Source: JBCCGG01 sp039029395 | GTDB lineage: Bacteria > Pseudomonadota > Alphaproteobacteria > Kiloniellales > JAKSDN01 | DNA length: 64,000 nucleotides | Direction of reading: 5' to 3' | Assembly: GCA_039029395.1 (NCBI GenBank) | Contig: JBCCGG010000008.1 | Location: 62,001 to 126,000 of the forward strand | Part shown: positions 36,276-45,936 of the stretch, piece after piece | How positions within the stretch are numbered: the stretch's first letter is position 1 | Layout: every line of letters starts with the position of its first letter | Made by a program: the position numbers and the translations under genes | Notes under the pieces: generated by a model | What the model was told of the DNA's origin: nothing | Database searches by the model: none | The model's input: the letters and a program-made list of their open reading frames with translations, nothing else

Positions 36276-37439
36276 TCACGCAGGATTGGCGGCCCAGTCG
36301 ATCAGCTTTCTCAAGAAGTCCTCGCAGGCGGCCACTTGGGAGAGTTCGATGAACTCGTTCGGCTGGTGGGCCTGGTCGATCGAGCCGGGCCCGCAGACCA
36401 CGGTGGAGAAGCCGGCGTCCTGGAACAGCCCGCCCTCGGTGCCGAAAGAGACCGCGTCCGTGAGGTTGGTGCCGGAGAGGTGGCGCACCAGGTCCTCGGC
36501 CGGCGAGTCGCTTTCGGGGCGCAGCGGCGGCACGGCGGAAATCGTCTCGGTGACGATATCGGCCTCTGGCGCGGTGGCGCGCAGGCTCGGCAGCACGTGG
36601 TCTTCCGCCAAGGCCCGGAAGCCAGCCTCGATCGCCGCGCCGTCGTCGCCGGGCAGCAGCCGGTACTCCCAAACGAAGTGGGCGTGGCGCGGCACGATGT
36701 TGAGCGCCGTGCCGCCTTCGAAGGTGCCGACAGAGACCGTTGTGTGGGGCGGCTCGAAACGCTCGTCGAAGGGGCCGTTCTCGCGCTTCTCCGCTGCCAC
36801 TTGTTCCAAGTGGCCGATCAGGCGGGCGGCGGCCATGATCGCGCTGGCGGACCGATGGGTCTGGCTCGAGTGGGCCTCCTTGCCGGTGACCCGGGTGACG
36901 AAGGCGTTGATGCCCTTGTGGGCGTTGACCAGCTTCATGGACGTCGGTTCGCCGACCAAAACGGCCCGGGGCGCCGGCAAGGCGGTTTCGATGTCGGCGA
37001 TCATGGAACGCACGCCCAGGCAGCCGACCTCCTCGTCGTAAGAAAGCGCCAGGTGCAGCGGCACGCGAATTCCGGCCTCGAGCATCCGGGGCACCAAGGC
37101 GAGCGCGATGGCCAGAAAAGACTTCATGTCCGATGTGCCACGGCCATAGAGCTTGCCGTCTTGCTCGACCACCTGGAAGGGGTCGGTCACCCACGCCTGG
37201 TTGGCGACCGGCACCACGTCGGTATGGCCAGAGAGCACCACGCCGCCCTCGACCTCCGGCCCGACGGTGGCGAAGAGATTGGCCTTCTTAGCCTCCCCGC
37301 TGCTTCGCCGGCTTGCGACGCCGTGGCCCGCCAGATAGTCCTCGACGAAGGCGATCAGCTCCAGGTTCGAGCCGGCCGAGGTGGTGTCGAAAGCGATCAG
37401 GCGCTCGATCATTTCGCGCGGGCTATAGGTGTCGGGCAT
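36276..37439 (-). CDS. argE: Acetylornithine deacetylase
   Basis: 387 residues of the M20 family. The first metal motif is LSGHTDVVPVANQAW, the bridging aspartate is in YGRGTSDMKSFLA, the catalytic glutamate pair in SYDEEVGC, and the distal metal histidine in DQAHQPNEFI. The FGTEGGLFQ motif is typical of ArgE. It removes the acetyl group from N-acetylornithine in arginine synthesis. Many alphaproteobacteria use ArgJ instead, so a catabolic role on another N-acyl amino acid is possible. Confidence 0.9.
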   Translation of the reverse strand: MPDTYSPREMIERLIAFDTTSAGSNLELIAFVEDYLAGHGVASRRSSGEAKKANLFATVGPEVEGGVVLSGHTDVVPVANQAWVTDPFQVVEQDGKLYGRGTSDMKSFLAIALALVPRMLEAGIRVPLHLALSYDEEVGCLGVRSMIADIETALPAPRAVLVGEPTSMKLVNAHKGINAFVTRVTGKEAHSSQTHRSASAIMAAARLIGHLEQVAAEKRENGPFDERFEPPHTTVSVGTFEGGTALNIVPRHAHFVWEYRLLPGDDGAAIEAGFRALAEDHVLPSLRATAPEADIVTETISAVPPLRPESDSPAEDLVRHLSGTNLTDAVSFGTEGGLFQDAGFSTVVCGPGSIDQAHQPNEFIELSQVAACEDFLRKLIDWAANPA

Positions 37440-37519
37440 GGTGCGGGCTTGATCCGTCAGATTGGAGGGACGCGTTCAACAAGCATGGTGGGTGCAGTTT
37501 AGCAAGCCGAGGGGCAACC

Positions 37520-38965
37520 CTACCCCCGCCAGAACGACCGGGTGAACAGCACCAGCACCGTGAAGAGCTCCAGGCGGCCGAGCAGCATGCCGGCGGAGAG
37601 CAGCCACTTGGCCTCGTCGGGCAGCTCGGCGAAGGTGCCAGCCGGGCCGATGATGTCGCTGAGGCCCGGCCCCACGTTGGCGATCGCCGAGGCCGCGCCC
37701 GAGACCGAGGTGCGGAAATCCAGGCCGATGAATCCGAGTGCGCCGGCCAGCAGTGCGAAGGAGGTGATGAAGAGGAAGAAGAAGCCCATCACAGAGGCGG
37801 CCGCGGCGTCGGGGATCGGCCGCCGGTTAAATTGGGCCACGAAAACGCCGTTCGGCTGGCTCAGGCGTTTGAGCTGCACCTTGGCGGTGGCGTAGAGCAC
37901 CTGAAAGCGGAAGATCTTGATGCCGCAGGTGGTCGAGCCGGCGCAGCCGCCGACGAACATCAAGAGGAACAGCACGGTCAGCGCGAAGCCGCCCCACTGG
38001 CCGAAATCGGTGGTCGCGTAGCCGGTTCCGGTCATGATCGAGATCACGTTGAAGGTGCTGTAGCGCAGGGCCGGTATTGGCTCCATGAAGCCCTGGCGCC
38101 ACAGCCAGATCGCGGTCAGCAAGATCGCGGCGGCCAGCACGCCGAAAAAGACCCGGACCTGACTGTCCCGGAATAGGTCGCCGATGTTGCCGCGCACCGC
38201 GCGCAGGTAGAGCACGAAGGGCAGGGAGCCGAGCACCATGAAGAGCGACATGCACCAGTCGATCGCCGGGCTGTTGAAATGGCCGACCGAGCCGTCGCGC
38301 GTCGAGAAGCCGCCGGTCGCGATCGAGGTCATAGCGTGGGCGACGGCGTCCAGCTTGCTCATGCCGAGCGCCCAGAGCACGATCGTCGCCAGCGCTGTCA
38401 AAAAGACATAGATGATCGAGATGCCGGCGGCGATCTGCGCTGCCCGGGGCAGCACCTTGTCGGCCTCGAAGGCCTCGACCCGGAACAGCTGCATGCCGCC
38501 GACCTGCAGCACCGGCAGGATCGCGATCGCCATGACGATGATGCCGATGCCGCCCAGCCACTGCAGGATCGCGCGCCACAGCAGAATGCCCGGCGGCGCC
38601 TGGTCTAGCCCGACGATCACCGTCGAGCCGGTCGTGGTGATGCCCGACATGGCTTCGAAGAAGGAGTCGGTCAGGCTCATCTTGAGCTCGGAGAAGACGA
38701 AGGGCAGGGCGCCGAAGACGACGATCACCAGCCACGCCAGGTTGGTCATGATGAAGGCCTGGCGCAGGGAGAAGCCGCCCCAGCCGGTCCGGCAGCTGAT
38801 CACAAGGGCGCCGCCGATAAAGGCGGTGAGCGCGGCCGAGGCGAGGAAGATCTGCCATTCGCCGTGCCCGGCAACCAGGTCGACGGCGGCCGGGATCAGC
38901 ATGGCCACGGCCAGGATGCCCAGCAGGACCCCGATTATGAAGGCAATAGGGCGCGGGTCGAACAT
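37520..38965 (-). CDS. trkH: Trk-type potassium uptake channel subunit
   Basis: 481 residues with many membrane helices and four pore loops with conserved glycines: SGITTTGST, TSIATGGFSTRD, SIMTGTGYATTDF and GGCAGSTTCGIKI. These are the four repeats of the TrkH/KtrB fold, which takes up potassium. The cytoplasmic gating partner trkA is not in the window. folE starts 18 bp upstream on the same strand. Confidence 0.96.
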   Translation of the reverse strand: MFDPRPIAFIIGVLLGILAVAMLIPAAVDLVAGHGEWQIFLASAALTAFIGGALVISCRTGWGGFSLRQAFIMTNLAWLVIVVFGALPFVFSELKMSLTDSFFEAMSGITTTGSTVIVGLDQAPPGILLWRAILQWLGGIGIIVMAIAILPVLQVGGMQLFRVEAFEADKVLPRAAQIAAGISIIYVFLTALATIVLWALGMSKLDAVAHAMTSIATGGFSTRDGSVGHFNSPAIDWCMSLFMVLGSLPFVLYLRAVRGNIGDLFRDSQVRVFFGVLAAAILLTAIWLWRQGFMEPIPALRYSTFNVISIMTGTGYATTDFGQWGGFALTVLFLLMFVGGCAGSTTCGIKIFRFQVLYATAKVQLKRLSQPNGVFVAQFNRRPIPDAAAASVMGFFFLFITSFALLAGALGFIGLDFRTSVSGAASAIANVGPGLSDIIGPAGTFAELPDEAKWLLSAGMLLGRLELFTVLVLFTRSFWRG

Positions 38966-38983
38966 GGCGCAGGAGCCGGTGGA

Positions 38984-39646
38984 TCAGACGCCGGCGCCGC
39001 CTCCGACGCCCGACGGCGATCCGATCAGGGCGAGGAACTCCCGGCGCGTCGGGGCGCCCGTGCGGAAGCGCCCCAGCATGCGGCTGGTGACCATGGTGAC
39101 GCCCGGCTTGTGGACGCCGCGCGTGGTCATGCACTGGTGGGTCGCCTCGATTACCACGGCCACGCCCTTGGGCTCGAGCACCTGGTTGATCGCGTTGGCG
39201 ATCTGGGCAGTCAGCTTTTCCTGGATTTGCAGCCGCCGGGCGTAGGCGTCGATGACCCGCGCCAGCTTGCTGATCCCGACCACTCGCTTGTTCGGCAGGT
39301 AAGCGACGTGGGCCTTGCCGATGATCGGGGAGATGTGATGCTCGCAGTGGGATTCGAAGCGGATGTCGCGCAGCACCACCATCTCGTCGTAGCCGTCGAT
39401 CTCCTCGAAGGTGCGCTGCAGCAGGTCGAGCGGGTCCTGGGTGTAGCCGGAAAAGTAGGTCTCGTAGGCCTTGACCACACGCTCCGGCGTGCCAGCCAAG
39501 CCCTCTCGGCTCGGGTTGTCGCCGGCCCAGCGAATCAGAAGCTCGACCGCTTGCTCCGCCTCTTCGCGGCTGGGCCGTCGGATCGTGGCTGCTGGCTTCG
39601 CGGCCTTGAGGTCGCCAATCTTTGCGATGGGACGGCTAGCGGTCAT
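38984..39646 (-). CDS. folE: GTP cyclohydrolase I
   Basis: 220 residues. The zinc ligands are in ESHCEHHISPIIGKAHVAY and THQCMTTRGV, and the conserved TSRMLGRFR motif ends the catalytic core. It opens GTP to dihydroneopterin triphosphate, the first step to folate. A short C-terminal glycine-rich tail is added. It lies between apaG and trkH in one direction. Confidence 0.97.
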   Translation of the reverse strand: MTASRPIAKIGDLKAAKPAATIRRPSREEAEQAVELLIRWAGDNPSREGLAGTPERVVKAYETYFSGYTQDPLDLLQRTFEEIDGYDEMVVLRDIRFESHCEHHISPIIGKAHVAYLPNKRVVGISKLARVIDAYARRLQIQEKLTAQIANAINQVLEPKGVAVVIEATHQCMTTRGVHKPGVTMVTSRMLGRFRTGAPTRREFLALIGSPSGVGGGAGV

Positions 39647-39686
39647 GGTCTTGGCCCTTCAAAGAAACCTGTGGTGCCTGCCGGCG

Positions 39687-40079
39687 TCAATGCAAGTGTA
39701 TCTCTTGGTAGGGGCTATCGAGGGAGAACGCGGGGATCTCCACATCGAATCGCTCACCGGAGTTGCTGGCCATGCCGTAGCTGCCGACCATGATCCCCGA
39801 GGGGGTCGGCAGGGGCGTGCCGCTCGTGTACTCGAAGCTCTCGCCTGGCGGTAGGTGTGGCTGCTCGCCGACCACGCCGGCGCTGCGCACCTCTTGAAGC
39901 CGGCCCATGCTATCGGTGATCTTCCAATGGCGGGTCAGCAGTTGGACGCTCTCGCTGCCAAGGTTCTCGATCACCACGTGATAGGCCCAGACATAGTGAT
40001 CATCGCTCGGCGAGGACTGGTCTTCCAGATAGGCTGGCTTGACCGTCACGCGGATCTCCCGGGTTGTTGCGCTATACAT
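39687..40079 (-). CDS. apaG: ApaG protein
   Basis: 130 residues, the standard size, from an ATG with AGGAGG nine bases upstream; the frame is open further upstream without family similarity. The beta-sandwich motifs VWAYHVVIENLGSESVQLL, RHWKITDSMG and GSYGMAS are characteristic. The family was linked to magnesium/cobalt resistance and diadenosine tetraphosphate levels; the biochemical role is unsettled. Confidence 0.95.
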   Translation of the reverse strand: MYSATTREIRVTVKPAYLEDQSSPSDDHYVWAYHVVIENLGSESVQLLTRHWKITDSMGRLQEVRSAGVVGEQPHLPPGESFEYTSGTPLPTPSGIMVGSYGMASNSGERFDVEIPAFSLDSPYQEIHLH

Positions 40080-40175
40080 GCTCGGCCACCTCCTGCCGCT
40101 TCTTATGTTTTGGCTCTGTGGCGTCCATTCTACGCCTTCGACCCGGTCTTGTCCAAAGGCGGCCCCCATAGACGA

Positions 40176-40205
40176 GAACGGCGCCGCTAGCAAGCGGCGC
40201 CGTTC
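40176..40205 (-). terminator. Strong hairpin downstream of the OmpA-like lipoprotein gene
   Basis: GAACGGCGCCGCT and AGCGGCGCCGTTC form a perfect 13-bp stem around a four-base loop, 22 bp after the stop codon of the lipoprotein gene. A T-tract is not evident on the minus strand, but position and strength point to a transcription terminator. Confidence 0.75.
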
Positions 40206-40226
40206 CCAAACAACGATAGGACGAAG

Positions 40227-41087
40227 TTACTGGAGCAGGATAACCGCTCGGCGGTTGGCCTGTTCGCGGACCTGGTCGGCCGTCGGCACGGCCAGATCGT
40301 TCTCGCCCCGTCCGGCCACCGTGACATTGCCCTCGGGCACGCCGGCCGCAACCAGAGCGTCCTTGACCGACTGAGCGCGGCGCAGGGACAGCTTCAAGTT
40401 ATACTCCGGCGTACCGACCGTGTCGGTGTAGCCGGTAACGGCGAACTCCTGGAAGCCAGTCTCGAGCGCTACGGCCACGGAGTCGGCGATCACCTGGAGC
40501 GCCGCTGGCGTCAGATCCGCCTTATCGAAGGCGAAGAAGATCAGGAAGCTCTCAGGCGTGGCCGCTGGTACGGGTTCCGGCGGAGCCGGAGCCTCGACCT
40601 TCGGCGCCATCTCGGCCTCGAGCATGGACAGCGCCGCATAGAACTGATCGCGGCAGGCTGCGATATGGTCGAGCTGCCAGTTCTCCTCCTGCTGCTCGAT
40701 CCAGCAGTCGAAGCGGCCCTGGGCGCGCGCCGCGGTGGCGGGCACCTTGGTGCGGGCTGAAGCGTCCAGCAGAGTGACTAGGCGGGCGCGCGCGTCGGTC
40801 ATCTCGCCGACCCGGGCTTCCGGCAGCGGCCAATCGGAGACGACCTCAGGCTCGACCACCTCGCCACCAGCAGCCCGCAGGCCCTTCTTGGCGAAGTAGC
40901 CGGCATGCTCCCAGTCATACATTTCGTCGGCTTCGAAGGTAGTGATCTCGCGGTATTCCTCGGTCAAAGCCTTGGTAAAGGCGGTGCCGGTGCCTTCCGC
41001 CGATCGCATGTGCTCGATATCCTTGCCGACGCAACCGCTTAGCAGGCCGATCGCGGCGACAACCCATACAAATTTCAAACGACCCAT
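40227..41087 (-). CDS. OmpA-family lipoprotein
   Basis: 286 residues from an ATG with AGGAGG upstream. A lipoprotein signal ends in the lipobox LLSGC, so the protein is anchored in a membrane. The C-terminal OmpA domain (about 180-286) has the peptidoglycan-binding features TGYTDTVGTPEYNLKLSLRR and the terminal NRRAVILL. The middle is predicted helical. It should tether the outer membrane to the wall; in sequence it differs from Pal by the long unknown N-terminal domain. Confidence 0.92.
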   Translation of the reverse strand: MGRLKFVWVVAAIGLLSGCVGKDIEHMRSAEGTGTAFTKALTEEYREITTFEADEMYDWEHAGYFAKKGLRAAGGEVVEPEVVSDWPLPEARVGEMTDARARLVTLLDASARTKVPATAARAQGRFDCWIEQQEENWQLDHIAACRDQFYAALSMLEAEMAPKVEAPAPPEPVPAATPESFLIFFAFDKADLTPAALQVIADSVAVALETGFQEFAVTGYTDTVGTPEYNLKLSLRRAQSVKDALVAAGVPEGNVTVAGRGENDLAVPTADQVREQANRRAVILLQ

Positions 41088-41391
41088 TGCCTCCTCCTTT
41101 GGGTAAGCAAAACTCGTGATGTGCCCCAACGGGGTGAGCGGCTTCAATCGGTTTTGATTAAATCAATCCCCTGGAAGATCCAGCCCCCCTTTTAGCTCTT
41201 CGGCAGTCTATTGGCGCTGTGACGGCTTGTCAAAACCCAACCAGCACAAAAACTTGCGGAAATTGCAATAAGTTGGGACCAGAAGCATCGCCAAGCGCCA
41301 GCTTGTGATTGTAAAGCGGTCATCAAAGCCGCTTTGGCTTGCCTGCTTGGCCGAAAGTTCCTAGGTTGGGCCGTCAAGCGAGGCGGGACCC
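41088..41391. other. Intergenic region between the OmpA-like gene and tRNA-Gly
   Basis: About 300 bp with no coding frame. It should hold the promoter of the lipoprotein gene (minus strand) and of the tRNA (plus strand). No repeat or clear regulatory motif stands out. Confidence 0.45.
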
Positions 41392-41465
41392 GCGGGTGTA
41401 GCTCAATGGCAGAGCAGAAGCTTCCCAAGCTTACGACGGGGGTTCGATTCCCCTCACCCGCTCCA
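41392..41465 (+). tRNA. tRNA-Gly (anticodon CCC), CCA encoded
   Basis: A full cloverleaf is present. The acceptor arms GCGGGTG and CACCCGC pair over seven bases, the D arm is GCTC/GAGC, and the T arm contains GGTTCGATTCC. The anticodon loop TTCCCAA gives anticodon CCC, reading GGG. The 74-nt gene ends with an encoded CCA. No phage integration is seen at this site. Confidence 0.97.
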
Positions 41466-41492
41466 GTCCGGGACGCGGACTGACCCACGCCC

Positions 41493-42428
41493 ATGGCATT
41501 TTCGATGATCGGACGCCTGTTGGCCCTGCTGGTGCGCCACGGGCCCCTGGTATTGGCGCTCGGGATCGCCTTGAGCGTCCTGGTACCCGCCCTGGCCACC
41601 TTTCTAGGCCCGGCGCTCGGGCCGTTCATCGCGCTTTTGATGCTCGTGGCCTTGCTGCGCCTGGACCCTGGCGAACTGGTCGCCCTGGCGCGCCGGCCTC
41701 TGGTGCCGGGCCTTGCCTTGGTGATTTTGCTGCTCGGCGCGCCGATGATTGTCTGGCTTGTGGTCGGACTCTTGGACCTGCCGGCGCCGCTCGCCCAGGC
41801 GATGGTGCTCAACGGCGCCGCGCCGGTGCTCATGAGCTCGGCGGCGCTCGCCCAGATGATCGGCTTGAACGCGGCGCTGTCGATTGGAATGATTGTCGGT
41901 AGCACACTGCTGCTGCCGCTGACCCTACCTCTGGTGATGATCGGGGTGCTCGATTTGGGCATCGATCTGGACCATGGGGCCTTCGCGGGTCGCTTTTTTC
42001 TATACATTGTCGTGCCCTTTGTTGCCGCCTGGTTGCTGCGCCGGCACTTTGGCGCGGACGCCTTCATAGAGCGACGGTCCACCCTGGACGGGCTCGGCGT
42101 GATTTTCGTCGTTCTGGCCGGCATTGCCCTGATGGATGGTGTCACCGCCCGGCTGCTCGCCACGCCGGCCACGGTCGCCCTCTATCTGGGGGCCGCCACG
42201 GTCTTCAACGGCCTGTTCCAAGTGTTGGGCGCCCTGCTCTTCTCGCCCTTGGGACGGCACCGCGCCCTGGGCCTGGCGCTGTGCCTCGGCAACCGCAACA
42301 TGGGGCTGGTCTTGGTGCTGACCGGCGGGCTACTGGGCGCCGAATTCGCGCTCTATGTCGCCATGGCCCAGATTCCCATGTACCTCATGCCGGCAATCGT
42401 AAAGCCAATCTATGGTCGGTACTTGTAG
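41493..42428 (+). CDS. Bile acid:sodium symporter-like (BASS/SBF) membrane transporter
   Basis: 311 residues and nine to ten hydrophobic helices. An LNGAAPVLMSSAALAQMIGLN segment and a LGNRNMGL motif match the discontinuous crossover helices of BASS/AEC-type secondary transporters. These move organic acids with sodium or protons. The gene starts 27 bp after the tRNA and ends about 55 bp before pyruvate carboxylase, so a monocarboxylate substrate is conceivable, but that is a guess from position. Confidence 0.75.
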   Translation: MAFSMIGRLLALLVRHGPLVLALGIALSVLVPALATFLGPALGPFIALLMLVALLRLDPGELVALARRPLVPGLALVILLLGAPMIVWLVVGLLDLPAPLAQAMVLNGAAPVLMSSAALAQMIGLNAALSIGMIVGSTLLLPLTLPLVMIGVLDLGIDLDHGAFAGRFFLYIVVPFVAAWLLRRHFGADAFIERRSTLDGLGVIFVVLAGIALMDGVTARLLATPATVALYLGAATVFNGLFQVLGALLFSPLGRHRALGLALCLGNRNMGLVLVLTGGLLGAEFALYVAMAQIPMYLMPAIVKPIYGRYL

Positions 42429-42482
42429 GCCCCGACGCGAGCCGATATGACAACGGTACATTCAGGGGGAGGCGTGGGGGCC

Positions 42483-45400
42483 ATGGCGGGATTCCACAAA
42501 ATTTTGGTGGCCAACCGCAGCGAGATCGCGATTCGCGTGATGCGGGCAGCGAGCGAGCTGGGCATTCGCACGGTGGCGGTCTACTCCCACGAGGACCGTT
42601 TCGCCCTGCACCGCTTCAAGGCCGACGAGAGCTACCTGATCGGCCAGGGCATGGAGCCGGTACAGGCCTATTTGGCGATCGACGAGGTGATCCGGGTTGC
42701 CAAGCAGGCGAAGGTCGACGCGATCCACCCGGGCTACGGCTTTTTGTCGGAGAACCCCGAGCTGGCCGAGGCCTGCGCCGCCGCCAAGATCACCTTCATC
42801 GGCCCTCGGCCCAAGGTCATGCGCCAGCTCGGCAGCAAGGTCGAAGCCCGCAACATCGCCGAAAGCGCCGGCCTTTCGGTCATGCCGGCGAGCGGCGTGC
42901 TGCCCCACGACGAGCCTGAGGTGGCGCGCATCGCCGAGGCCATCGGCTACCCCCTGATGCTCAAGGCGAGCTGGGGCGGCGGCGGCCGGGGCATGCGGAC
43001 CATCGCCGGCCCCGATGAGCTGGCCGAGCAGGTCGCGGTCGGCCGGCGCGAGGCCAAGTCGGCGTTCGGCAGCGACGAGGTGTTCCTGGAAAAGCGCGTG
43101 GTGCGCGCGCGCCACGTGGAGGTGCAGATCCTAGGCGATCAGGCGGGCACCGTGGTCCACCTCTTCGAGCGTGACTGCTCCATGCAGCGGCGCAATCAGA
43201 AAGTGGTGGAGCGCGCGCCGGCGCCCTATCTGGACGAAGCCAAGCGCCGGGCGCTTTGCGAGTCCGGCGCGGCGCTGGGCCGGGCGGTCGGCTACACCGG
43301 CGCCGGTACGGTCGAGTACCTTTACGACCTGGACAGCGGATCGTTCTACTTCATCGAGGTCAATCCGCGCATCCAGGTGGAGCACACGGTCACCGAGGAG
43401 GTCACCGGGGTCGACCTGGTCAAGGCTCAGATCCGTATCGCCGGCGGCGCCAAGATCGGCACGCCGGAGAGCGGGGTGCCGGCCCAGGAGGCGATCCAGC
43501 TCAACGGCAACGCCCTGCAATGCCGCATCACCACCGAGGACCCCCAGAACAAGTTCATTCCCGACTATGGCCGGATCACCGCCTACCGGGGCGCGACCGG
43601 GTTCGGTATCCGCCTGGACGGCGGCACGGCCTATTCCGGGGCGCTTATCACGCCGTTCTACGACTCCCTCCTGGAGAAGCTGACGTCCTGGGCGCCGACC
43701 GCAGAAGAGGCGATCGACCGCACCCACCGGGCCCTGCGCGAGTTCCGTATCCGCGGCGTGGCGACCAACCTGCGCTTTCTGGAGGCGCTGATCAGCCACC
43801 CCAAGTTCCGCCACGGCGACTACACGACGCGGTTCATCGACGAGACGCCCGAGCTCTTCAACTTCGCCCTGCGCAAGGACCGGGCGACCCGGCTGCTCAG
43901 CTTCGTCGGCGAGGTCATGGTCAACGGCAATCCGGAGGTCGAGGGCCGGGTCAATCCGGGCCAGGTGCCCGAGCCCGAGCTGCCCAAGCTGAGCGCCGAC
44001 GCGCCGGCGCCGGGCAGCCGCCAGCGCCTGGCCGAGCTCGGGCCAGAGGGCTTCGCCGCCTGGATGCGCGACCAGAAGCAGCTTCTGATCACCGACACCA
44101 CCCTGCGCGATGCCCACCAGTCCCTGCTCGCGACCCGCTTCCGCAGCTACGACATGGTCCAGGTGGCGCCTCACTACGCCCAGCTCCTGCCCGAGCTTCT
44201 GTCTCTCGAGTGCTGGGGCGGGGCGACCTTCGACGTCGCCTTGCGCTTCCTCAAGGAGGATCCTTGGGAGCGTTTGGCCGCGCTTAGCGAGGCGGTGCCC
44301 AACATCCTGCTGCAGATGCTGTTCCGGGGCGCCAACGGGGTCGGCTACAAGAACTATCCGGACAACGCCGTGCGCTTCTTCGTCGAGCAGGCGGCCGACG
44401 CCGGGGTCGACCTCTTCCGGGTCTTCGACTCGCTCAATTGGGTCGAGAACATGCGGGTCTCCATGGACGCGGTGCTCGAGAGCGGCAAGCTGCTGGAGGC
44501 GGCGATCTGCTACACCGGCGATCTCAGCGCGCCGGACCCGGGCAAGTATGACCTTGAGTATTACGTCGAGCTGGCCAAGCAGCTTGAGGCCGCGGGCGCC
44601 CACATCCTCAGCATCAAGGACATGGCGGGGCTCTGCAAACCGGCCGCCGCGCGCACCCTGGTGAGTACCTTGAAGCAGGAGATCGGCCTGCCGATCCACT
44701 TCCACATTCACGACACCAGCGGCATCGCCGCCGCCACCCTTCTGGCCGCCGCCGATGCGGGAGTCGACGCGGTCGACGGCGCGCTTGATTCCATGAGCGG
44801 CCTGACCTCCCAGCCCAATTTGGGCTCCATGGTCGAAGCCCTGCGCGGCCAGCCCCGGGACACCGGCCTGGACGGCGACGCGCTTCGCACCCTGGACACC
44901 TATTGGGAGGCGGTGCGCCGCCAATACCTCGCCTTCGAGAGCGACATGCGCGCCGGCACCGCTGGAGTCTACGCCCACGGCATGCCCGGCGGACAGTATA
45001 CGAACCTGCGCGAGCAGGCCCGCGGGCTCGGCCTGGAGCACCATTGGCCCGACGTCTGCAAGGCCTATGCCCAGGTCAACCAGCTGTTCGGCGACATCAT
45101 CAAGGTGACCCCGACCTCCAAGGTGGTCGGCGACATGGCGCTCTTCATGGTCACCAACGACCTGAGCCCCGAGGCGGTCGCGGACCCCGAACGGGACGTC
45201 GCCTTCCCCCAATCGGTCGTCGAGCTGTTCCGCGGCGAGATGGGCCAGCCGCCGGGCGGCTTTCCGTCGGCGCTGCAGCAGAAGATCCTCAAGGGCGAGA
45301 CGCCGATCACCGAGCGTCCGGGCGCGATCCTGCCGCCGGTCGACCTGGAGGCCGAGCGCACGGAGCTGGAGCGCAAGCTGCGCCGCAAGGCGAGCGATCG

Positions 45401-45929
45401 GGATCTTGCCGCCTACCTCATGTATCCGGGCGTGTTCCTGGACTACGCCAAGCACCGGCGTCAGAACGGCCCGGTCCACGTATTGCCGACCCCGGCCTTC
45501 TTCTACGGCTTGGTCCGGGGCCAAGAGGCGGCGATCCACATCGAGCCAGGCAAGACCCTCATCGTCACCTATCTGGCGACCAGCGAAGCGGACGACACCG
45601 GCCACCGAACGATCTTCTTTGAGCTCAACGGGCAGCCGCGCAACGTCAAGGTGCTCGACAAGGCCTTGGCGGCGACCGCCCAGGCCCACCGCAAGGCCGA
45701 CGAGGGCGAGCCGGGCCAGGTGGGCGCACCCATGCCCGGCTTGATCGTCAGCGTCTCGGTCGCCGAGGGCCAGAAAGTCGAGCGAGGCGAGCGGCTCTTC
45801 ACCATCGAGGCCATGAAGATGGAGACCGCGGTCTACTCCGAGGTCGCCGGCACGGTCGCCGAGATCGTGCTCTCGGTCGGCACAAGGGTCGAGCCCCACG
45901 ACCTGGTGGTCGTGGTGACGCCGGGGTAG
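42483..45929 (+). CDS. pyc: Pyruvate carboxylase
   Basis: 1148 residues, the full single-chain size. The biotin carboxylase domain starts at KILVANRSEIAIRVMRAA and contains the ATP-grasp loop GGGGRGMR. The carboxyltransferase barrel starts at LLITDTTLRDAHQSLLATR. The biotin carrier domain ends the protein with the biotinylated lysine in AMKMET. It makes oxaloacetate from pyruvate and bicarbonate to refill the TCA cycle. The ATG at 42483 follows a purine-rich site; the frame is open 12 codons earlier but without similarity. Confidence 0.97.
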   Translation: MAGFHKILVANRSEIAIRVMRAASELGIRTVAVYSHEDRFALHRFKADESYLIGQGMEPVQAYLAIDEVIRVAKQAKVDAIHPGYGFLSENPELAEACAAAKITFIGPRPKVMRQLGSKVEARNIAESAGLSVMPASGVLPHDEPEVARIAEAIGYPLMLKASWGGGGRGMRTIAGPDELAEQVAVGRREAKSAFGSDEVFLEKRVVRARHVEVQILGDQAGTVVHLFERDCSMQRRNQKVVERAPAPYLDEAKRRALCESGAALGRAVGYTGAGTVEYLYDLDSGSFYFIEVNPRIQVEHTVTEEVTGVDLVKAQIRIAGGAKIGTPESGVPAQEAIQLNGNALQCRITTEDPQNKFIPDYGRITAYRGATGFGIRLDGGTAYSGALITPFYDSLLEKLTSWAPTAEEAIDRTHRALREFRIRGVATNLRFLEALISHPKFRHGDYTTRFIDETPELFNFALRKDRATRLLSFVGEVMVNGNPEVEGRVNPGQVPEPELPKLSADAPAPGSRQRLAELGPEGFAAWMRDQKQLLITDTTLRDAHQSLLATRFRSYDMVQVAPHYAQLLPELLSLECWGGATFDVALRFLKEDPWERLAALSEAVPNILLQMLFRGANGVGYKNYPDNAVRFFVEQAADAGVDLFRVFDSLNWVENMRVSMDAVLESGKLLEAAICYTGDLSAPDPGKYDLEYYVELAKQLEAAGAHILSIKDMAGLCKPAAARTLVSTLKQEIGLPIHFHIHDTSGIAAATLLAAADAGVDAVDGALDSMSGLTSQPNLGSMVEALRGQPRDTGLDGDALRTLDTYWEAVRRQYLAFESDMRAGTAGVYAHGMPGGQYTNLREQARGLGLEHHWPDVCKAYAQVNQLFGDIIKVTPTSKVVGDMALFMVTNDLSPEAVADPERDVAFPQSVVELFRGEMGQPPGGFPSALQQKILKGETPITERPGAILPPVDLEAERTELERKLRRKASDRDLAAYLMYPGVFLDYAKHRRQNGPVHVLPTPAFFYGLVRGQEAAIHIEPGKTLIVTYLATSEADDTGHRTIFFELNGQPRNVKVLDKALAATAQAHRKADEGEPGQVGAPMPGLIVSVSVAEGQKVERGERLFTIEAMKMETAVYSEVAGTVAEIVLSVGTRVEPHDLVVVVTPG

Positions 45930-45936
45930 GCCGAGG

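Noticed and set aside
41392..41465. tRNA-Gly as the prophage attachment site
   Set aside because: The prophage lies more than 14 kb away and no repeat of the tRNA 3' end was seen near 55.9-56.2 kb.
43131..45899. 922-codon open frame on the minus strand within pyc
   Set aside because: It is the antisense of a very GC-rich, clearly functional pyruvate carboxylase gene; the translation is rich in Arg, Gly, Asp and Leu without any family motif.
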